From the NCBI GenBank assembly GCA_964465065.1, contig CAYXHZ010000013.1, positions 8,266 through 72,265 of the forward strand: a stretch of DNA of 64,000 nucleotides. The letters are read 5' to 3'. The position numbers and the translations under genes are program-made. How positions within the stretch are numbered: the first letter of the stretch is position 1; every line of letters begins with the position of its first letter. Source of the DNA: CAYMND01 sp964465065 (lineage in GTDB: Bacteria > Acidobacteriota > Aminicenantia > UBA2199). The notes below the pieces were generated by a model. The model worked only from the letters and a program-made list of their open reading frames with translations, was not told where the DNA came from and did no database searches. Positions 25,863 through 34,590 of the stretch are shown piece after piece.

Positions 25863-25926
25863 ACGGCAAATCGTTTTACTATTCTCCAGATCCAGAATAT
25901 CGGTCCATGATCCCACGGAGGCTACC

Positions 25927-26595
25927 GTGAAGAAAACGTACGTCACGACAATGATTCTGCTCCTGATCAGCGCCTTTCTGAGCGCCGAACTGCAAACCAT
26001 CACGCTCAGCCAACCGGACAAAAAACGCGGACTGCCCTTCATGGAAACCCTGTCCGTAAAGGCATCCGGAGTGGAATGGTCGGAACAGGAGATCGGACTC
26101 CAGGATCTCTCGGACCTGCTGTGGGCCGCCAACGGCATCAACCGGCCGGAGCAGCAAAAAAGCACGGCCTCCTCGGCGCTCAATGCCCGTGAGGTCGCCG
26201 TCTACGTCTTCATGAAGAACGGAGCCTTTCTGTACAGTCCGGAGAAGCACGAATTGCAACCGGTTTTAGAGGGCGATTTCCGTTCACAGCTCATGATGAC
26301 CCGACCGCCGCGACCCGATGGCAGGCCTCCCCGTCCGCCGGAATCCAACCCGCCTCTGCAACTGATTCTGGTCGCCGACTCCTCCCGTTTCCCCATGGGC
26401 TCGCAGGAGATGCGTTACGAATGGTGCGCCATCGACACCGGTATCGTATCCCAGAACATCTCCTTGTTTTGCGCCGCCACCGGATTGAAAACCCGGCCCC
26501 GGGCCGCGATCGACAAGAACAGAATCAAAAACCTGCTCGGACTCAAGGACAGCCATTACGTCCTGCTCAACCATCCGATCGGACACGGCAAATAG
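25927..26595 (+). CDS. exported SagB/nitroreductase-like protein
   Basis: 222-aa protein with an N-terminal signal peptide (MKKTYVTTMILLLISAFLSA) and a fold resembling SagB/ThcOx-type nitroreductases, FMN-dependent oxidoreductases. Diagnostic segments: LQDLSDLLWAANGINRPE, AVYVFMKNGAFLYSPEKHEL, AIDTGIVSQNISLFCAATGL and KNLLGLKDSHYVLLNHPIGH. The usual Arg-rich FMN motif (RRSxREF) is replaced by LSVKASGVEW, and a Pro-rich stretch (PPRPDGRPPRPP) sits where the cofactor-covering segment would be, so activity may be altered. GTG start has GGAGG seven bases upstream. It lies downstream of the MBL fusion's terminator. Confidence 0.75.
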   Translation: MKKTYVTTMILLLISAFLSAELQTITLSQPDKKRGLPFMETLSVKASGVEWSEQEIGLQDLSDLLWAANGINRPEQQKSTASSALNAREVAVYVFMKNGAFLYSPEKHELQPVLEGDFRSQLMMTRPPRPDGRPPRPPESNPPLQLILVADSSRFPMGSQEMRYEWCAIDTGIVSQNISLFCAATGLKTRPRAAIDKNRIKNLLGLKDSHYVLLNHPIGHGK

Positions 26596-26677
26596 AACCG
26601 TCCCCAACCTGGCAACGACTCGCCGCTTGACACTGTTCCCCTGCCAATTCGCATCAGGCTGCCCAAAGGGCGGCGGC

Positions 26678-26706
26678 TTGACCCAGACTCGTTCAGCCGC
26701 TATAAT
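26678..26706 (+). promoter_or_regulatory. strong sigma70-type promoter, predicted leaderless start
   Basis: -35 TTGACC (26678-26683), 17-bp spacer, consensus -10 TATAAT (26701-26706), then GCGGCC and ATG at 26713. Transcription should start at the ATG; there is no room for a ribosome site. Confidence 0.65.
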
Positions 26707-26712
26707 GCGGCC

Positions 26713-27780
26713 ATGATTTTAACACTCTTTGGTTACCCGAAAACCGGAAAAACCCTGCTTTTCAACCTGCTGGCCGGACAGCATGAAAGCGTTTCCAAGT
26801 TCAATGCCACCTCGACCGAGTTTCACAAGGCCATGGTCGATGTCCCCGACGAGCGCCTCAAAACGCTGGCGCAGATGTTCGACACGCCGCCGGTGTACGC
26901 CAAGATCGAATTCCTGGATACCGGCGCCATCGCCTTCCGGGAAGCCAAGAGCAGCACTTTCGTCGACCTGTTGCGCCGCGCCGACGGTCTGATCCATGTC
27001 GTGCGCGGTTTCGACGACAAGGAGATTCTGCACGCCCACGACAGCATCGACCCCGGCCGTGATATCCGCGAAATGGAAGAGGAACTGCGCACAACCGATT
27101 ACTTCACCATCGAAAAACGTCTGGAACGTCTGGCGGCCGACATCAAAAAGATCAAGAACAAAGAACTGGTCGAGGAGTTCGATCTGCTGACCGTGCTCAA
27201 GGCCAAACTCGAGGCCAACATTCCCCTGCGTTCGGTCGACATGACCGATGCGCAACGGACACGCCTCAAAGGGTTCTGCTTTCTGTCGCAAAAACCGATC
27301 ATGCACATCATCAACAGCGACGAGAACAGTTACCATCGCTATAAAACCATGGTCACCCCGTTACAGGACAACGCCATGACCCTGATCTGCTGCGGCCAGA
27401 TCGAGACCGAGCTGCTGGAATTGGCCGAGGAAGAACGGACGATTTTTCAGCAGGAATACGGTCTGAACGATTATCAGTACATCCGCGAACATTTCATCCG
27501 TTCCAGTTACCAACTGCTGAGTCAACAATCATTTTTCACCGTCGGCCACGACGAAACCAAGGCATGGACAGTGGAACAGGGAGCCAACGCCTTGCAGGCC
27601 GCCGGAAAAATCCACAGCGACATCGCCCAGGGCTTCATCCGTGCCGAGGTCATCGGCTGGCGGGAGTTTCTGGACGCCGGCAATTTCGCCCAGGCCAAGG
27701 ACAAGGGTGCGCTGCGGCTGGAAGGCAAGGAATACATCATCCAGGACGGCGAAATCGTCCATTTCCGCTTCAACAAATAG
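26713..27780 (+). CDS. ychF: YchF/Obg-family GTPase (ribosome-binding ATPase)
   Basis: 355-aa TRAFAC-class P-loop protein of the YchF/Obg family. G1 loop GYPKTGKTLLFN (~7-18), G2/switch ATSTEF, G3-like region FLDTGAI where the usual DxxG (DIAGL) reads DTGA, LIHVVRGFDD, coiled-coil arm (LRTTDYFTIEKRLERLAADIKKI), and the C-terminal TGS-like domain with FFTVGHDETKAWTVEQGANALQAAGKIHSDIAQGFIRAEV and terminal FRFNK. Canonical YchF has NxxE in place of NKxD for ATP preference; here the region reads HIINSDEN. Its mRNA is predicted to be leaderless. Convergent with the glycan operon. Confidence 0.88.
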   Translation: MILTLFGYPKTGKTLLFNLLAGQHESVSKFNATSTEFHKAMVDVPDERLKTLAQMFDTPPVYAKIEFLDTGAIAFREAKSSTFVDLLRRADGLIHVVRGFDDKEILHAHDSIDPGRDIREMEEELRTTDYFTIEKRLERLAADIKKIKNKELVEEFDLLTVLKAKLEANIPLRSVDMTDAQRTRLKGFCFLSQKPIMHIINSDENSYHRYKTMVTPLQDNAMTLICCGQIETELLELAEEERTIFQQEYGLNDYQYIREHFIRSSYQLLSQQSFFTVGHDETKAWTVEQGANALQAAGKIHSDIAQGFIRAEVIGWREFLDAGNFAQAKDKGALRLEGKEYIIQDGEIVHFRFNK

Positions 27781-27802
27781 AACCGCTTCCCCCGTCCCCG
27801 AT

Positions 27803-28522
27803 TCAGTGCCCGCCATTGAGCAGGTATTCGGCCAGAGCCAGATCTTCGCGGTGTGTCAATTTCAGATTGCGGGTCTCGCCGCTGACGATCCAGACCGGAG
27901 ACAGACTGTACCGCAGCACCAGGCCGCAATCGTCGGTGGCATGCAGAAAAGGTTCGTCGATGGCCATCTGATGCGCCTGCCGGATCAGGGCGAGATCGAA
28001 GGCCTGCGGAGTCTGCACCCGCCACAGACGGTTGCGTGGCGGTACATCGGTAATGAAGCCCTGCTCGTCGACCTCGATGAGGGTATCGCTGGATGGAATG
28101 GCGCAGGTCACCGCCCGGGCCTCACGCAGACCGTCCAGGCAGGCCCGGGACAAGTTGGCGCTGACCAGCGGCCGGACGGCGTCGTGAATCAGTACCCGCC
28201 CATCCTGCACCGGTACGTTCATCAGCCCGATGTAGGCGCTCTGTTGCCTCGTCTCCCCGCCATCGACCAGAACGGCCAGCTTGTCAACCGGATGGTGCGC
28301 CAGCAGATCCTCCATCAGGTCGCGGTAGTCCCCGTTCACCACCAGCACGATGCCGTCGATTTCTTCCATATGCGAAAAGGCGTGCAGGCTATGCTCGACA
28401 ACCGTCTTGTCGCCGATTTTCAGAAATTGTTTGGGGATGTCCGAGCCCATGCGCTCGCCTCGTCCCGAGGCCAGCAGAATGGCGTATAGCGGATTTCTCT
28501 GGATTTTTACATGATCCGTCAT
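27803..28522 (-). CDS. IspD/TarI-family sugar-alcohol-phosphate cytidylyltransferase (last gene of glycan operon)
   Basis: 239-aa enzyme that joins CTP to a polyol phosphate. N-terminal CTP loop AILLASGRGERMGSDIPKQF (family pattern AAGxGxRMG...PKQ), GGETRQQSAY, LIHDAVRPLVS, RVQTPQAFDL and the final NLKLTHREDLALAE are all present. The family covers IspD (MEP pathway, methylerythritol phosphate) and TarI/Bcs1 (ribitol 5-phosphate). Context with a TagF-like transferase and an SDR favours the second; an IspD role cannot be excluded. ATG 28522 has GAGGGA upstream and overlaps the SDR stop (ATGA). Last gene of the operon, convergent with ychF. Confidence 0.82.
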   Translation of the reverse strand: MTDHVKIQRNPLYAILLASGRGERMGSDIPKQFLKIGDKTVVEHSLHAFSHMEEIDGIVLVVNGDYRDLMEDLLAHHPVDKLAVLVDGGETRQQSAYIGLMNVPVQDGRVLIHDAVRPLVSANLSRACLDGLREARAVTCAIPSSDTLIEVDEQGFITDVPPRNRLWRVQTPQAFDLALIRQAHQMAIDEPFLHATDDCGLVLRYSLSPVWIVSGETRNLKLTHREDLALAEYLLNGGH

Positions 28523-29211
28523 CGTTCCCTCACTTGCAAGATCTGTCCTTCCAACACATGGGCCTGCGGTGTCAGACAATAGGCTATGGTCTCTACGACA
28601 GCATGTGGCTGCATAATGGTCGTCGGATCCTCGTTGGGCGCCAGGCGTTGGCGGAGATTGGTCGCCGTACGCCCGGGACAGATACAGAAAACCAGTATAT
28701 TGTAGACCCTGAGTTCTTCGGCCATCGTTTGAGAAAAGTTGATCACCCCTGCCTTGCTGGCGGCATATCCGCTCCAGCCGGGACGTGCGGAGAGTCCGGC
28801 CGTCGATGCGATGTTGACGATACGCCCGCCGTTTTTTTTCATGTACTTGACCACCTCGCGGGTACACAGAAAAGTTCCGGTCAGATTGGTCTCGATCATA
28901 TCCCGCCATTGAACCAGTTCCATATCCAGCAAGCCGAGCGGCTCACCCGTGCCGGCATTGTTGATGAGCACATCGATTCTTCCGAATCGGTTCATCGTCT
29001 GTTCGACCGTGTCCTGTACCGACCGCTCGTCACGAACATCCGTCGGACATACCAGGTGCGGACTCGGTAAAGTCCGGGCGATTTCGACCATTTTTTTTTC
29101 GTTGCGGGCCGCCAGCACCATGCAAGCGCCTTGACTGGAAAAGGTGCGTACGGTTTCCTCACCGATTCCCTGACTGGCGCCGGTTACGATAATCACCTGA
29201 TCACGGATCAC
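28519..29211 (-). CDS. short-chain dehydrogenase/reductase
   Basis: 230-aa classical SDR: cofactor motif TGASQGIG (~10-17), NNAG (~86-89), catalytic Ser (NIASTAG), and YAASK (Tyr-Lys) near 151-155. It is wedged between two IspD/TarI-like cytidylyltransferase genes with four-base overlaps on both sides. In Bcs1/Acs1 of Haemophilus a TarI-like domain is fused to an SDR domain that reduces ribulose 5-phosphate, giving CDP-ribitol; this gene looks like the unfused counterpart. That substrate is inferred from context only. Confidence 0.85.
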   Translation of the reverse strand: MIRDQVIIVTGASQGIGEETVRTFSSQGACMVLAARNEKKMVEIARTLPSPHLVCPTDVRDERSVQDTVEQTMNRFGRIDVLINNAGTGEPLGLLDMELVQWRDMIETNLTGTFLCTREVVKYMKKNGGRIVNIASTAGLSARPGWSGYAASKAGVINFSQTMAEELRVYNILVFCICPGRTATNLRQRLAPNEDPTTIMQPHAVVETIAYCLTPQAHVLEGQILQVRER

Positions 29212-29873
29212 AGGTACACTCCCCGGATCATTTTTTCGGCGATGATCATATCCAGCGGCGTGGTTATTTTCAAATTGTTCTCGCTGCCGGGAACAAAACG
29301 TACTTTGCCGCCGTTTCGGAACACCAGCACCCCATCCTCGTTGGCCTCGAAGCGATCGGAACGGGCACGTTCATGAGCGGCCAGCACCGCTTTCGACAAG
29401 AAAATCTGCGGTAACTGAATATTGTGAAGACGCTTGCGGTCGAGAATCCCGTCCATATAGTCCCCTCCGGTGGAAACCGTGAACGGTATCGGTATGGTCG
29501 GAATCACTGCCTCCTCGGCCATGAAAGCCATCAAATCGTGGATAAGTCCGGGAGTTATGAAGGGTCTGGCCGCCTCGTGAATGAGAACATTTTGCGTACG
29601 CACCAGGGTCAAACCATTGTAAACCGACTGCTGACGGGTCGAGCCGCCTTCGACTAGTTCCACTTTGGCGATATTGTACCGTTCCAGATACCGTTCGTAG
29701 GTGTCCCGGTAGTCCGGATGGTACATGAGCAGAATCCGTTCGATCTCGGCAATACGTTCCAGAATCTCCAGGGCATATATGAAAATCGGCTTGCCGAGCA
29801 GAGTCAGAAACTGTTTCGGCTGGCCTTCCTTCATGCGCACGCCGATACCGGCTGAAAGATAGATGCAGTCCAT
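29208..29873 (-). CDS. second IspD/TarI-family cytidylyltransferase
   Basis: 221-aa cytidylyltransferase: CIYLSAGIGVRMKEGQPKQF (CTP loop; the first Ala-Gly is Ser-Ala here), GGSTRQQSVYNGL, LIHEAARPFITP, and NNLKITTPLDMIIAEKM at the end. The start is placed at ATG 29873 because AAGGAG lies eight bases before it; the ATG at 29879 would be only two bases from that site. Overlaps the SDR start by ATGA and follows the TagF-like gene directly. With the SDR it could form a CDP-polyol synthesis module. It differs clearly from the other copy at 27803-28522, so the two may have different substrates. Confidence 0.82.
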   Translation of the reverse strand: MDCIYLSAGIGVRMKEGQPKQFLTLLGKPIFIYALEILERIAEIERILLMYHPDYRDTYERYLERYNIAKVELVEGGSTRQQSVYNGLTLVRTQNVLIHEAARPFITPGLIHDLMAFMAEEAVIPTIPIPFTVSTGGDYMDGILDRKRLHNIQLPQIFLSKAVLAAHERARSDRFEANEDGVLVFRNGGKVRFVPGSENNLKITTPLDMIIAEKMIRGVYL

Positions 29874-29875
29874 AC

Positions 29876-31147
29876 TCATTTCTCCTTGCATTCTCCCTTG
29901 TTTCTGTCCCGTACAAGTTCCCAGACCCGCGCCGAGGAACGACCATCGGCATTGTTGAAGGTCCTTTGACACAGAGCCTGTCTGGCAGCGGAAAAGCCGT
30001 CATCGCCGACCAGACAACGCGTCAGTCCCTGCTGCAGTTCGTTCTGATCCCGACACTTCAATCCGGGAGTCAGTTCATCGTACGAAAAATAAAAGTCGCG
30101 CTCATTTTTCAGGTAATCGTCGAGATCATAGGTAAAAAAGACCACCGGACGATCCAGCAGCAGGTAATCCATATAAACCGAGGAATAGTCCGAGATCATG
30201 ACATCTGTCAGCGGCAGCAGCGGATAGATGTCCCTGGTGTTGTCATAGATCAGAATATTGCCGGCCTTGGCGATGGACGCTCGCGTCTGTGAATCCTTGA
30301 TCATCCCCCAGGAATGGAACTTGAAAATCATCAACAGCCGTTTTTCCCGGCAGAAACGGTCCAGGACTTCAATATCCAGGATCTTGTCGGTAATGGCATC
30401 CCGGCCGGTATCTCGGAAGGTTGGCAGGTAAACCGCGACTTTTCCACCCTGCTCCCGGAATTGACGAGCGGCCGTAAAGACCTGCCTATCGGCTCCGATC
30501 ATCTCGTCGCCGGAAAAATCGCTGAAAAACACATCGTTACGCGGGTAACCGGTGGCTCGGGTCCGTTTCTTGTTGATTCCCGTCACATAGCCCCTATTAA
30601 GGAATGCGTCACCGGTGGTGATCAGCAGATCGTAGCGGACCAGCTTGCCTTTAAGACGGTAGTAGGCCCGCATGATCGGGTGACGCAGCATGCGCTTGAC
30701 CTGGGGATTGTCCAGACCGATGGTTTTCAACCCCACCCCATGCCAGAGCTGAACCGAAAATGCGGTGAACAGCAGATGATAGCGGAAGCGGTTGATCCAC
30801 ACATCGCTGTCGCTGACGATGACGCCGGCCCGCAGCAGCATCCATGCTGTCTTCAGCCTCGGGTAGAAGAGCACAGGCAGTTTCCTTTCGCTAAGCGCCG
30901 AGAACACATCCCCGCTTTCGGTCAGAAAATAAAATTCGCCCTCACTGCGGCAATTGTGGACCAGATGCAGGTAGAGATACTTGACGTTGTCCGTAAACAG
31001 GCCGCAATCTCGCCCCCAGAGAATGATCCGTTTTTTTCTCCGCGGAACGATGTAGGTGAACGGAACGATGAAGATCCAGCCCAACAAAGGCAGAAACAGA
31101 CCGTTCCAGAAAAAATTGAACGGATTGCGGATCAGGCCGTTCAACAT
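29876..31147 (-). CDS. TagF-like CDP-glycerol/ribitol phosphotransferase
   Basis: 423-aa membrane-associated transferase of the CDP-glycerol glycerophosphotransferase family (TagF, TarL), which builds polyol-phosphate polymers or adds single polyol phosphates to glycans. A hydrophobic N-terminus (~12-35) is followed by QLWHGVGLKTIG (family: WHG.p.K), YPRNDVFFS, VAVYLPTFRD, LMIFKFHS, and the hallmark DVMISDYSSVYMDYLLLDRPVVFFTYDLDDY. ATG 31147 has GGGGAGA upstream and overlaps the previous gene by seven bases. In diderm bacteria such enzymes decorate capsule or O-antigen. Confidence 0.85.
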   Translation of the reverse strand: MLNGLIRNPFNFFWNGLFLPLLGWIFIVPFTYIVPRRKKRIILWGRDCGLFTDNVKYLYLHLVHNCRSEGEFYFLTESGDVFSALSERKLPVLFYPRLKTAWMLLRAGVIVSDSDVWINRFRYHLLFTAFSVQLWHGVGLKTIGLDNPQVKRMLRHPIMRAYYRLKGKLVRYDLLITTGDAFLNRGYVTGINKKRTRATGYPRNDVFFSDFSGDEMIGADRQVFTAARQFREQGGKVAVYLPTFRDTGRDAITDKILDIEVLDRFCREKRLLMIFKFHSWGMIKDSQTRASIAKAGNILIYDNTRDIYPLLPLTDVMISDYSSVYMDYLLLDRPVVFFTYDLDDYLKNERDFYFSYDELTPGLKCRDQNELQQGLTRCLVGDDGFSAARQALCQRTFNNADGRSSARVWELVRDRNKGECKEK

Positions 31148-32400
31148 GTTCTCCCCCCGTATGCGAAGATGAAAGCCTGCCAGGTCTCGTCCATCGGCCA
31201 TACTGTTTGCTTCATCGCAGTCAGCTCACCCTTGTCGAGATAAAAGGCGTTGACCAGGGCATCCATGTATTCGGGTTTGAAGAGCAAAGCTTCGGCCAGC
31301 AAGGCTTTGGCCTTGTGAACCTGCGTCGCCGCCAGACATACCGCCTGATTGTTCAGGGCTTCTGGAAAGATAAACGGTACCGCCAGTCGGGCCTTTTCGA
31401 AACAGTCGGCAGCCGCCAGTTTGTCATCATGAAGCAAACCTTCGCTAAAACATGCCAGCGGATGTCCAGGAGATGTCTGGGCGGGTCGCGGCCGGCCCTC
31501 ATGCAGGGATGCATGCACCATATACTGTATGCATTGATAAACATCCGGATCGATAAAATCCCCGGAAAAATCTTCCAGATACCGTTTTATCGCCGCTAAC
31601 TGACCTTTGCGGCGCAAGTGCTGCACGGCCTTAAGGTAGCGCTGAGTCCTGAGACGACAGCCTATTTTCCTGTCTACAAACGGGATCCGTGCATCAAACT
31701 CTCGAAACAAAGGAAAAACCTGGAGCTGCTGAGCCGCGTAATCGCCCGAGACATTGTTCTGATGAAAACGGCGATCCACAATGACTTCGTCGATGAGCGC
31801 CGCTCCGGCTCGCTGTGCGATCAGACCGAGCAGCATATAGTAATCCAGAACCCGGTTGTAACGGGAAGGAAAAGGCAGTAACGGTGCCAGGCATTCCCGT
31901 CGGACGGCCAGATTGGAAAACGATCCGAAAATGTTGCGCTGCGCCACAATTCTCGGCAGGCAATCCACCGGGAAATTCAAGCGCTGGCTTGAGGTCGGAT
32001 TCCCATCCGGCAGCAGCAGCGGACGCCCCTGATCATCGATTTTACGGGATCGACAGGCCACCCAGTCCGGGTTTTGATCGTCTATAACCGCCCGGGTCCT
32101 TTCCAGGCGCTGCGGATGATACAGGTCATCGTCATCCAGAAAGGCGATCCATTCTCCCTTCGCTTCTGTAAAAGCCATGTTCAGAGCATGCTCGATACCA
32201 CGGTCGGGTTGGAAAACGAATCGGAAGCGCTTGTCGTTACCAACCGATGTTTTGGCTCGGCTCAAGGACTTATCGCTAGAAGCGTTGTCGCAGACGATCA
32301 CCTCGAAATCCTGCATGGTCTGACGCGACAACGAACCCAGACATTCCTGTACATATGTCTCCGCATTGTACAAGGGCACGAGAACGCTGAATTTGACCAT
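31141..32400 (-). CDS. family 2 glycosyltransferase with TPR-like C-terminus
   Basis: 419 aa. GT-A domain (~1-230): FSVLVPLYNAETYVQECL, VIVCDNASSD, and the metal-binding IAFLDDDDLYHPQRLE (~97-112). The C-terminal half has helical TPR-like pairs (ACFSEGLLHDDKLAAADCFEKA, then CLAATQVHKAKALLAEALLFKPEYMDALV, cited as landmarks), an architecture shared with the GT2 protein at 37758-39014. The sugar and acceptor are unknown. It follows the upstream gene after one base and overlaps the TagF-like gene. Confidence 0.85.
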   Translation of the reverse strand: MVKFSVLVPLYNAETYVQECLGSLSRQTMQDFEVIVCDNASSDKSLSRAKTSVGNDKRFRFVFQPDRGIEHALNMAFTEAKGEWIAFLDDDDLYHPQRLERTRAVIDDQNPDWVACRSRKIDDQGRPLLLPDGNPTSSQRLNFPVDCLPRIVAQRNIFGSFSNLAVRRECLAPLLPFPSRYNRVLDYYMLLGLIAQRAGAALIDEVIVDRRFHQNNVSGDYAAQQLQVFPLFREFDARIPFVDRKIGCRLRTQRYLKAVQHLRRKGQLAAIKRYLEDFSGDFIDPDVYQCIQYMVHASLHEGRPRPAQTSPGHPLACFSEGLLHDDKLAAADCFEKARLAVPFIFPEALNNQAVCLAATQVHKAKALLAEALLFKPEYMDALVNAFYLDKGELTAMKQTVWPMDETWQAFIFAYGGRTC

Positions 32401-32401
32401 A

Positions 32402-33967
32402 TCACCAGTCTCCCAATTCGTTCAACAGTACTTGGGCTTTATTGTGGTTCGGGATCAGCTCCAGACAGTGCAGAAAATTCGCTTTCGCCGCAGCGTATCG
32501 GGAAAGGACCATATCGATCTCACCCAGGTGGAAAAAAGCTCCGCCGCAAAGGTCGTGAAACATTCTGCCACCAGTGATTTCAGCAAATATGCGGTAGGCT
32601 TCATCCAGCAGTGAGCAGCGCTGCAGTAGGGACGCATAGGTATACAGGACGCCTTTGTCCAGGTCATCGCTAGCAACTGTCAGACGATTCAGCTCTTGAA
32701 CGGCACTCATGGGAACCCGATGCGACTGCAGCAGACGCAGATCCACAAAGCGCAGCAGCAACTTGATCCGTAACAGTTCGGAAATATCGGATTTCTTCAA
32801 GACCTGGCGTAGCAGTCCCTCTTCCCATTTTAGTCGTTTCACACTGCGCAGAAGATTCAGAAAGGTTTTCAGCGCCGGCCAGACCTGATCTTCTGTCTGC
32901 ATCTGCCCATCCAACCAGGCGTATGGAACGAATCCCCTGGAGAAGACATACAATCTGGCCTCACTGCTGTTCCCGGGCAGGTCCCGTATGCATCCATTAT
33001 TGCGAAAAGCCCGGTCCAGAGCGAGCAGCCGCTTCCAGACTCCCGTTTTTTCCGGGGCATCCAGGTTACCGCCCAGAAACGCATCCAGTTGCGCATGCAA
33101 CACCACGCTGCTTTCCAGAACCCGGCTTTCGCGTACGGCGTGCAGGTAGAGAATTTCCCGGCTTATCCGTTCCAGAATATCCAGACGGTATGACAGGGGC
33201 TCATAAACCAGGCTGTCGACGCACAGCTTGGCGATATCGAGATCTGCCTCGTGCTGATATTCATTGTACTGGGTATGCCAACCCCGCTTTGTCTCTTTTT
33301 CCAGAAACCGGCCCTTACGATCCGAAAATATTTTTTTCTGCGCCTGCTGGATGCTTCGCAGCGGATAATGTCGGAGCAGAAAAGGCAATGGAAAGATCCG
33401 CTGTTTCTCGAACAAGACATGATGACCGCCCTTACTGTGCAGATCGACCGGCTTGGCTTGCCGTTTCCAGCCCTTTACCTGCAAATGGTTGAAGTGTTGA
33501 CCTGGTTTATACCGGGTCATGACGCTACGGATATCGGTATCGGTTCGCTTCTCCATCGAATCCAGGCAGAAATCGATCAGGTCGAAATTGATGGCATTGT
33601 ACCCCAGGCTGTCGACAAAGGACAGCGCCTCGCGCAGTTTCATGTCCCGCCACGGACTTTCCCGGAATTCATCCGCATCGCAATGCAGGTACCAATCCGC
33701 CTGAATCTGGTGAGCGACTTCGGCTTTGCGTTTCAAGAGCTCTTCCCACGGGTATGTGTCCTGGGTTTTCTCGGGCGGATATTTTTCCCAGCCGATCAGG
33801 CCATGTCCTTCATACTTCAGAGACAACTCGAGCGAACGATCGGTCGACCAGTTGTCGATCAGGTAGACTTCGACCCCTTGCGCGATCAGGTCGGCGATGG
33901 CCAGGGGCAGAATATCCTCTTCGTTGAAAACTGCCAACAACGCCACCACCCGGAACGGAGCGCTCAT
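32402..33967 (-). CDS. glycosyltransferase-like protein (GT2/GT92-type) with helical C-terminus
   Basis: 521 aa. N-terminal region resembles GT2/GT92-like transferases that begin with FRVVALLAVFNEEDILPLAIADL and carry WYLHCDADEFRESP (a DxDE motif) near residue 100. Unlike ordinary GT2 it has YLIDNWSTDRSLELS after the first strand. The middle is variable, and the C-terminus (~420-521) has TPR-like helices (GAFFHLGEIDMVLSRYAAAKANFLHCLEL). Start ATG 33967 overlaps the methyltransferase stop (ATGA). Substrate unknown. Confidence 0.78.
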   Translation of the reverse strand: MSAPFRVVALLAVFNEEDILPLAIADLIAQGVEVYLIDNWSTDRSLELSLKYEGHGLIGWEKYPPEKTQDTYPWEELLKRKAEVAHQIQADWYLHCDADEFRESPWRDMKLREALSFVDSLGYNAINFDLIDFCLDSMEKRTDTDIRSVMTRYKPGQHFNHLQVKGWKRQAKPVDLHSKGGHHVLFEKQRIFPLPFLLRHYPLRSIQQAQKKIFSDRKGRFLEKETKRGWHTQYNEYQHEADLDIAKLCVDSLVYEPLSYRLDILERISREILYLHAVRESRVLESSVVLHAQLDAFLGGNLDAPEKTGVWKRLLALDRAFRNNGCIRDLPGNSSEARLYVFSRGFVPYAWLDGQMQTEDQVWPALKTFLNLLRSVKRLKWEEGLLRQVLKKSDISELLRIKLLLRFVDLRLLQSHRVPMSAVQELNRLTVASDDLDKGVLYTYASLLQRCSLLDEAYRIFAEITGGRMFHDLCGGAFFHLGEIDMVLSRYAAAKANFLHCLELIPNHNKAQVLLNELGDW

Positions 33968-34590
33968 CGTTTGATCAGGATCGCCTGCCCATGGCTGATC
34001 GACATGCGAAGTATTTTGGATTGACGGTATTGGCCGACACCACGCCCTGGTTTGGAGATATCCCCCCAACCGCATTCATCGACAAGTTCTTTGATCAACC
34101 CGATCATACCCGAATTGTGCGCGCTGCCGGAATAGGCCGCACCATCAGGCCATTTCGCCCAATACCCCGTTCCCCAGTCTTCGATGGCATACAGCCCTTC
34201 CTTTTTTAAATGCCGATCAAATAGAGCTTCGAAGGAAGCCCGACTGATCGAGCCGATATGCGAAGCATCGTCGACGATTATGTCAAACCCTTCCGGGGCG
34301 TGCTTGGCGGCGATTTGGTCCAGAAGCCTGACGTCGTCCTGCAGTCCCTGATAAATGAATATCCGCTCCATTTCGCTTTCGGGCAATACCACCTTGTTCC
34401 TGTCCAATCCGACGATCAGCCCTTTTGGAAAATATTCCCGCCACAAGCGCAAGGATTCACCGCCGAACACGCCCAACTCGAGCAGGCGAATCGGTTTGTC
34501 GGTCAGTGCTGCCATGAAAGTTTCGTAATGATCGAGGTAATCCTCGCTCTTGTCCGTGTTGTAACGTGCCTTCAACTCCCGCAATTTCAT
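33964..34590 (-). CDS. class I SAM methyltransferase (CmcI/MycE-like sugar methyltransferase)
   Basis: 208 aa. SAM loop LLELGVFGGESLRLW (~34-48), GLDRN, and the metal-binding-like FDIIVDDASHIGSISRASFEALF typical of metal-dependent sugar O-methyltransferases in antibiotic and surface-glycan clusters; then GLYAIEDWGTGYW. The likely role is O-methylation of a sugar in the glycan built by this operon. Overlaps its neighbours by four bases on each side (34587-34590 and 33964-33967). Confidence 0.8.
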   Translation of the reverse strand: MKLRELKARYNTDKSEDYLDHYETFMAALTDKPIRLLELGVFGGESLRLWREYFPKGLIVGLDRNKVVLPESEMERIFIYQGLQDDVRLLDQIAAKHAPEGFDIIVDDASHIGSISRASFEALFDRHLKKEGLYAIEDWGTGYWAKWPDGAAYSGSAHNSGMIGLIKELVDECGWGDISKPGRGVGQYRQSKILRMSISHGQAILIKR

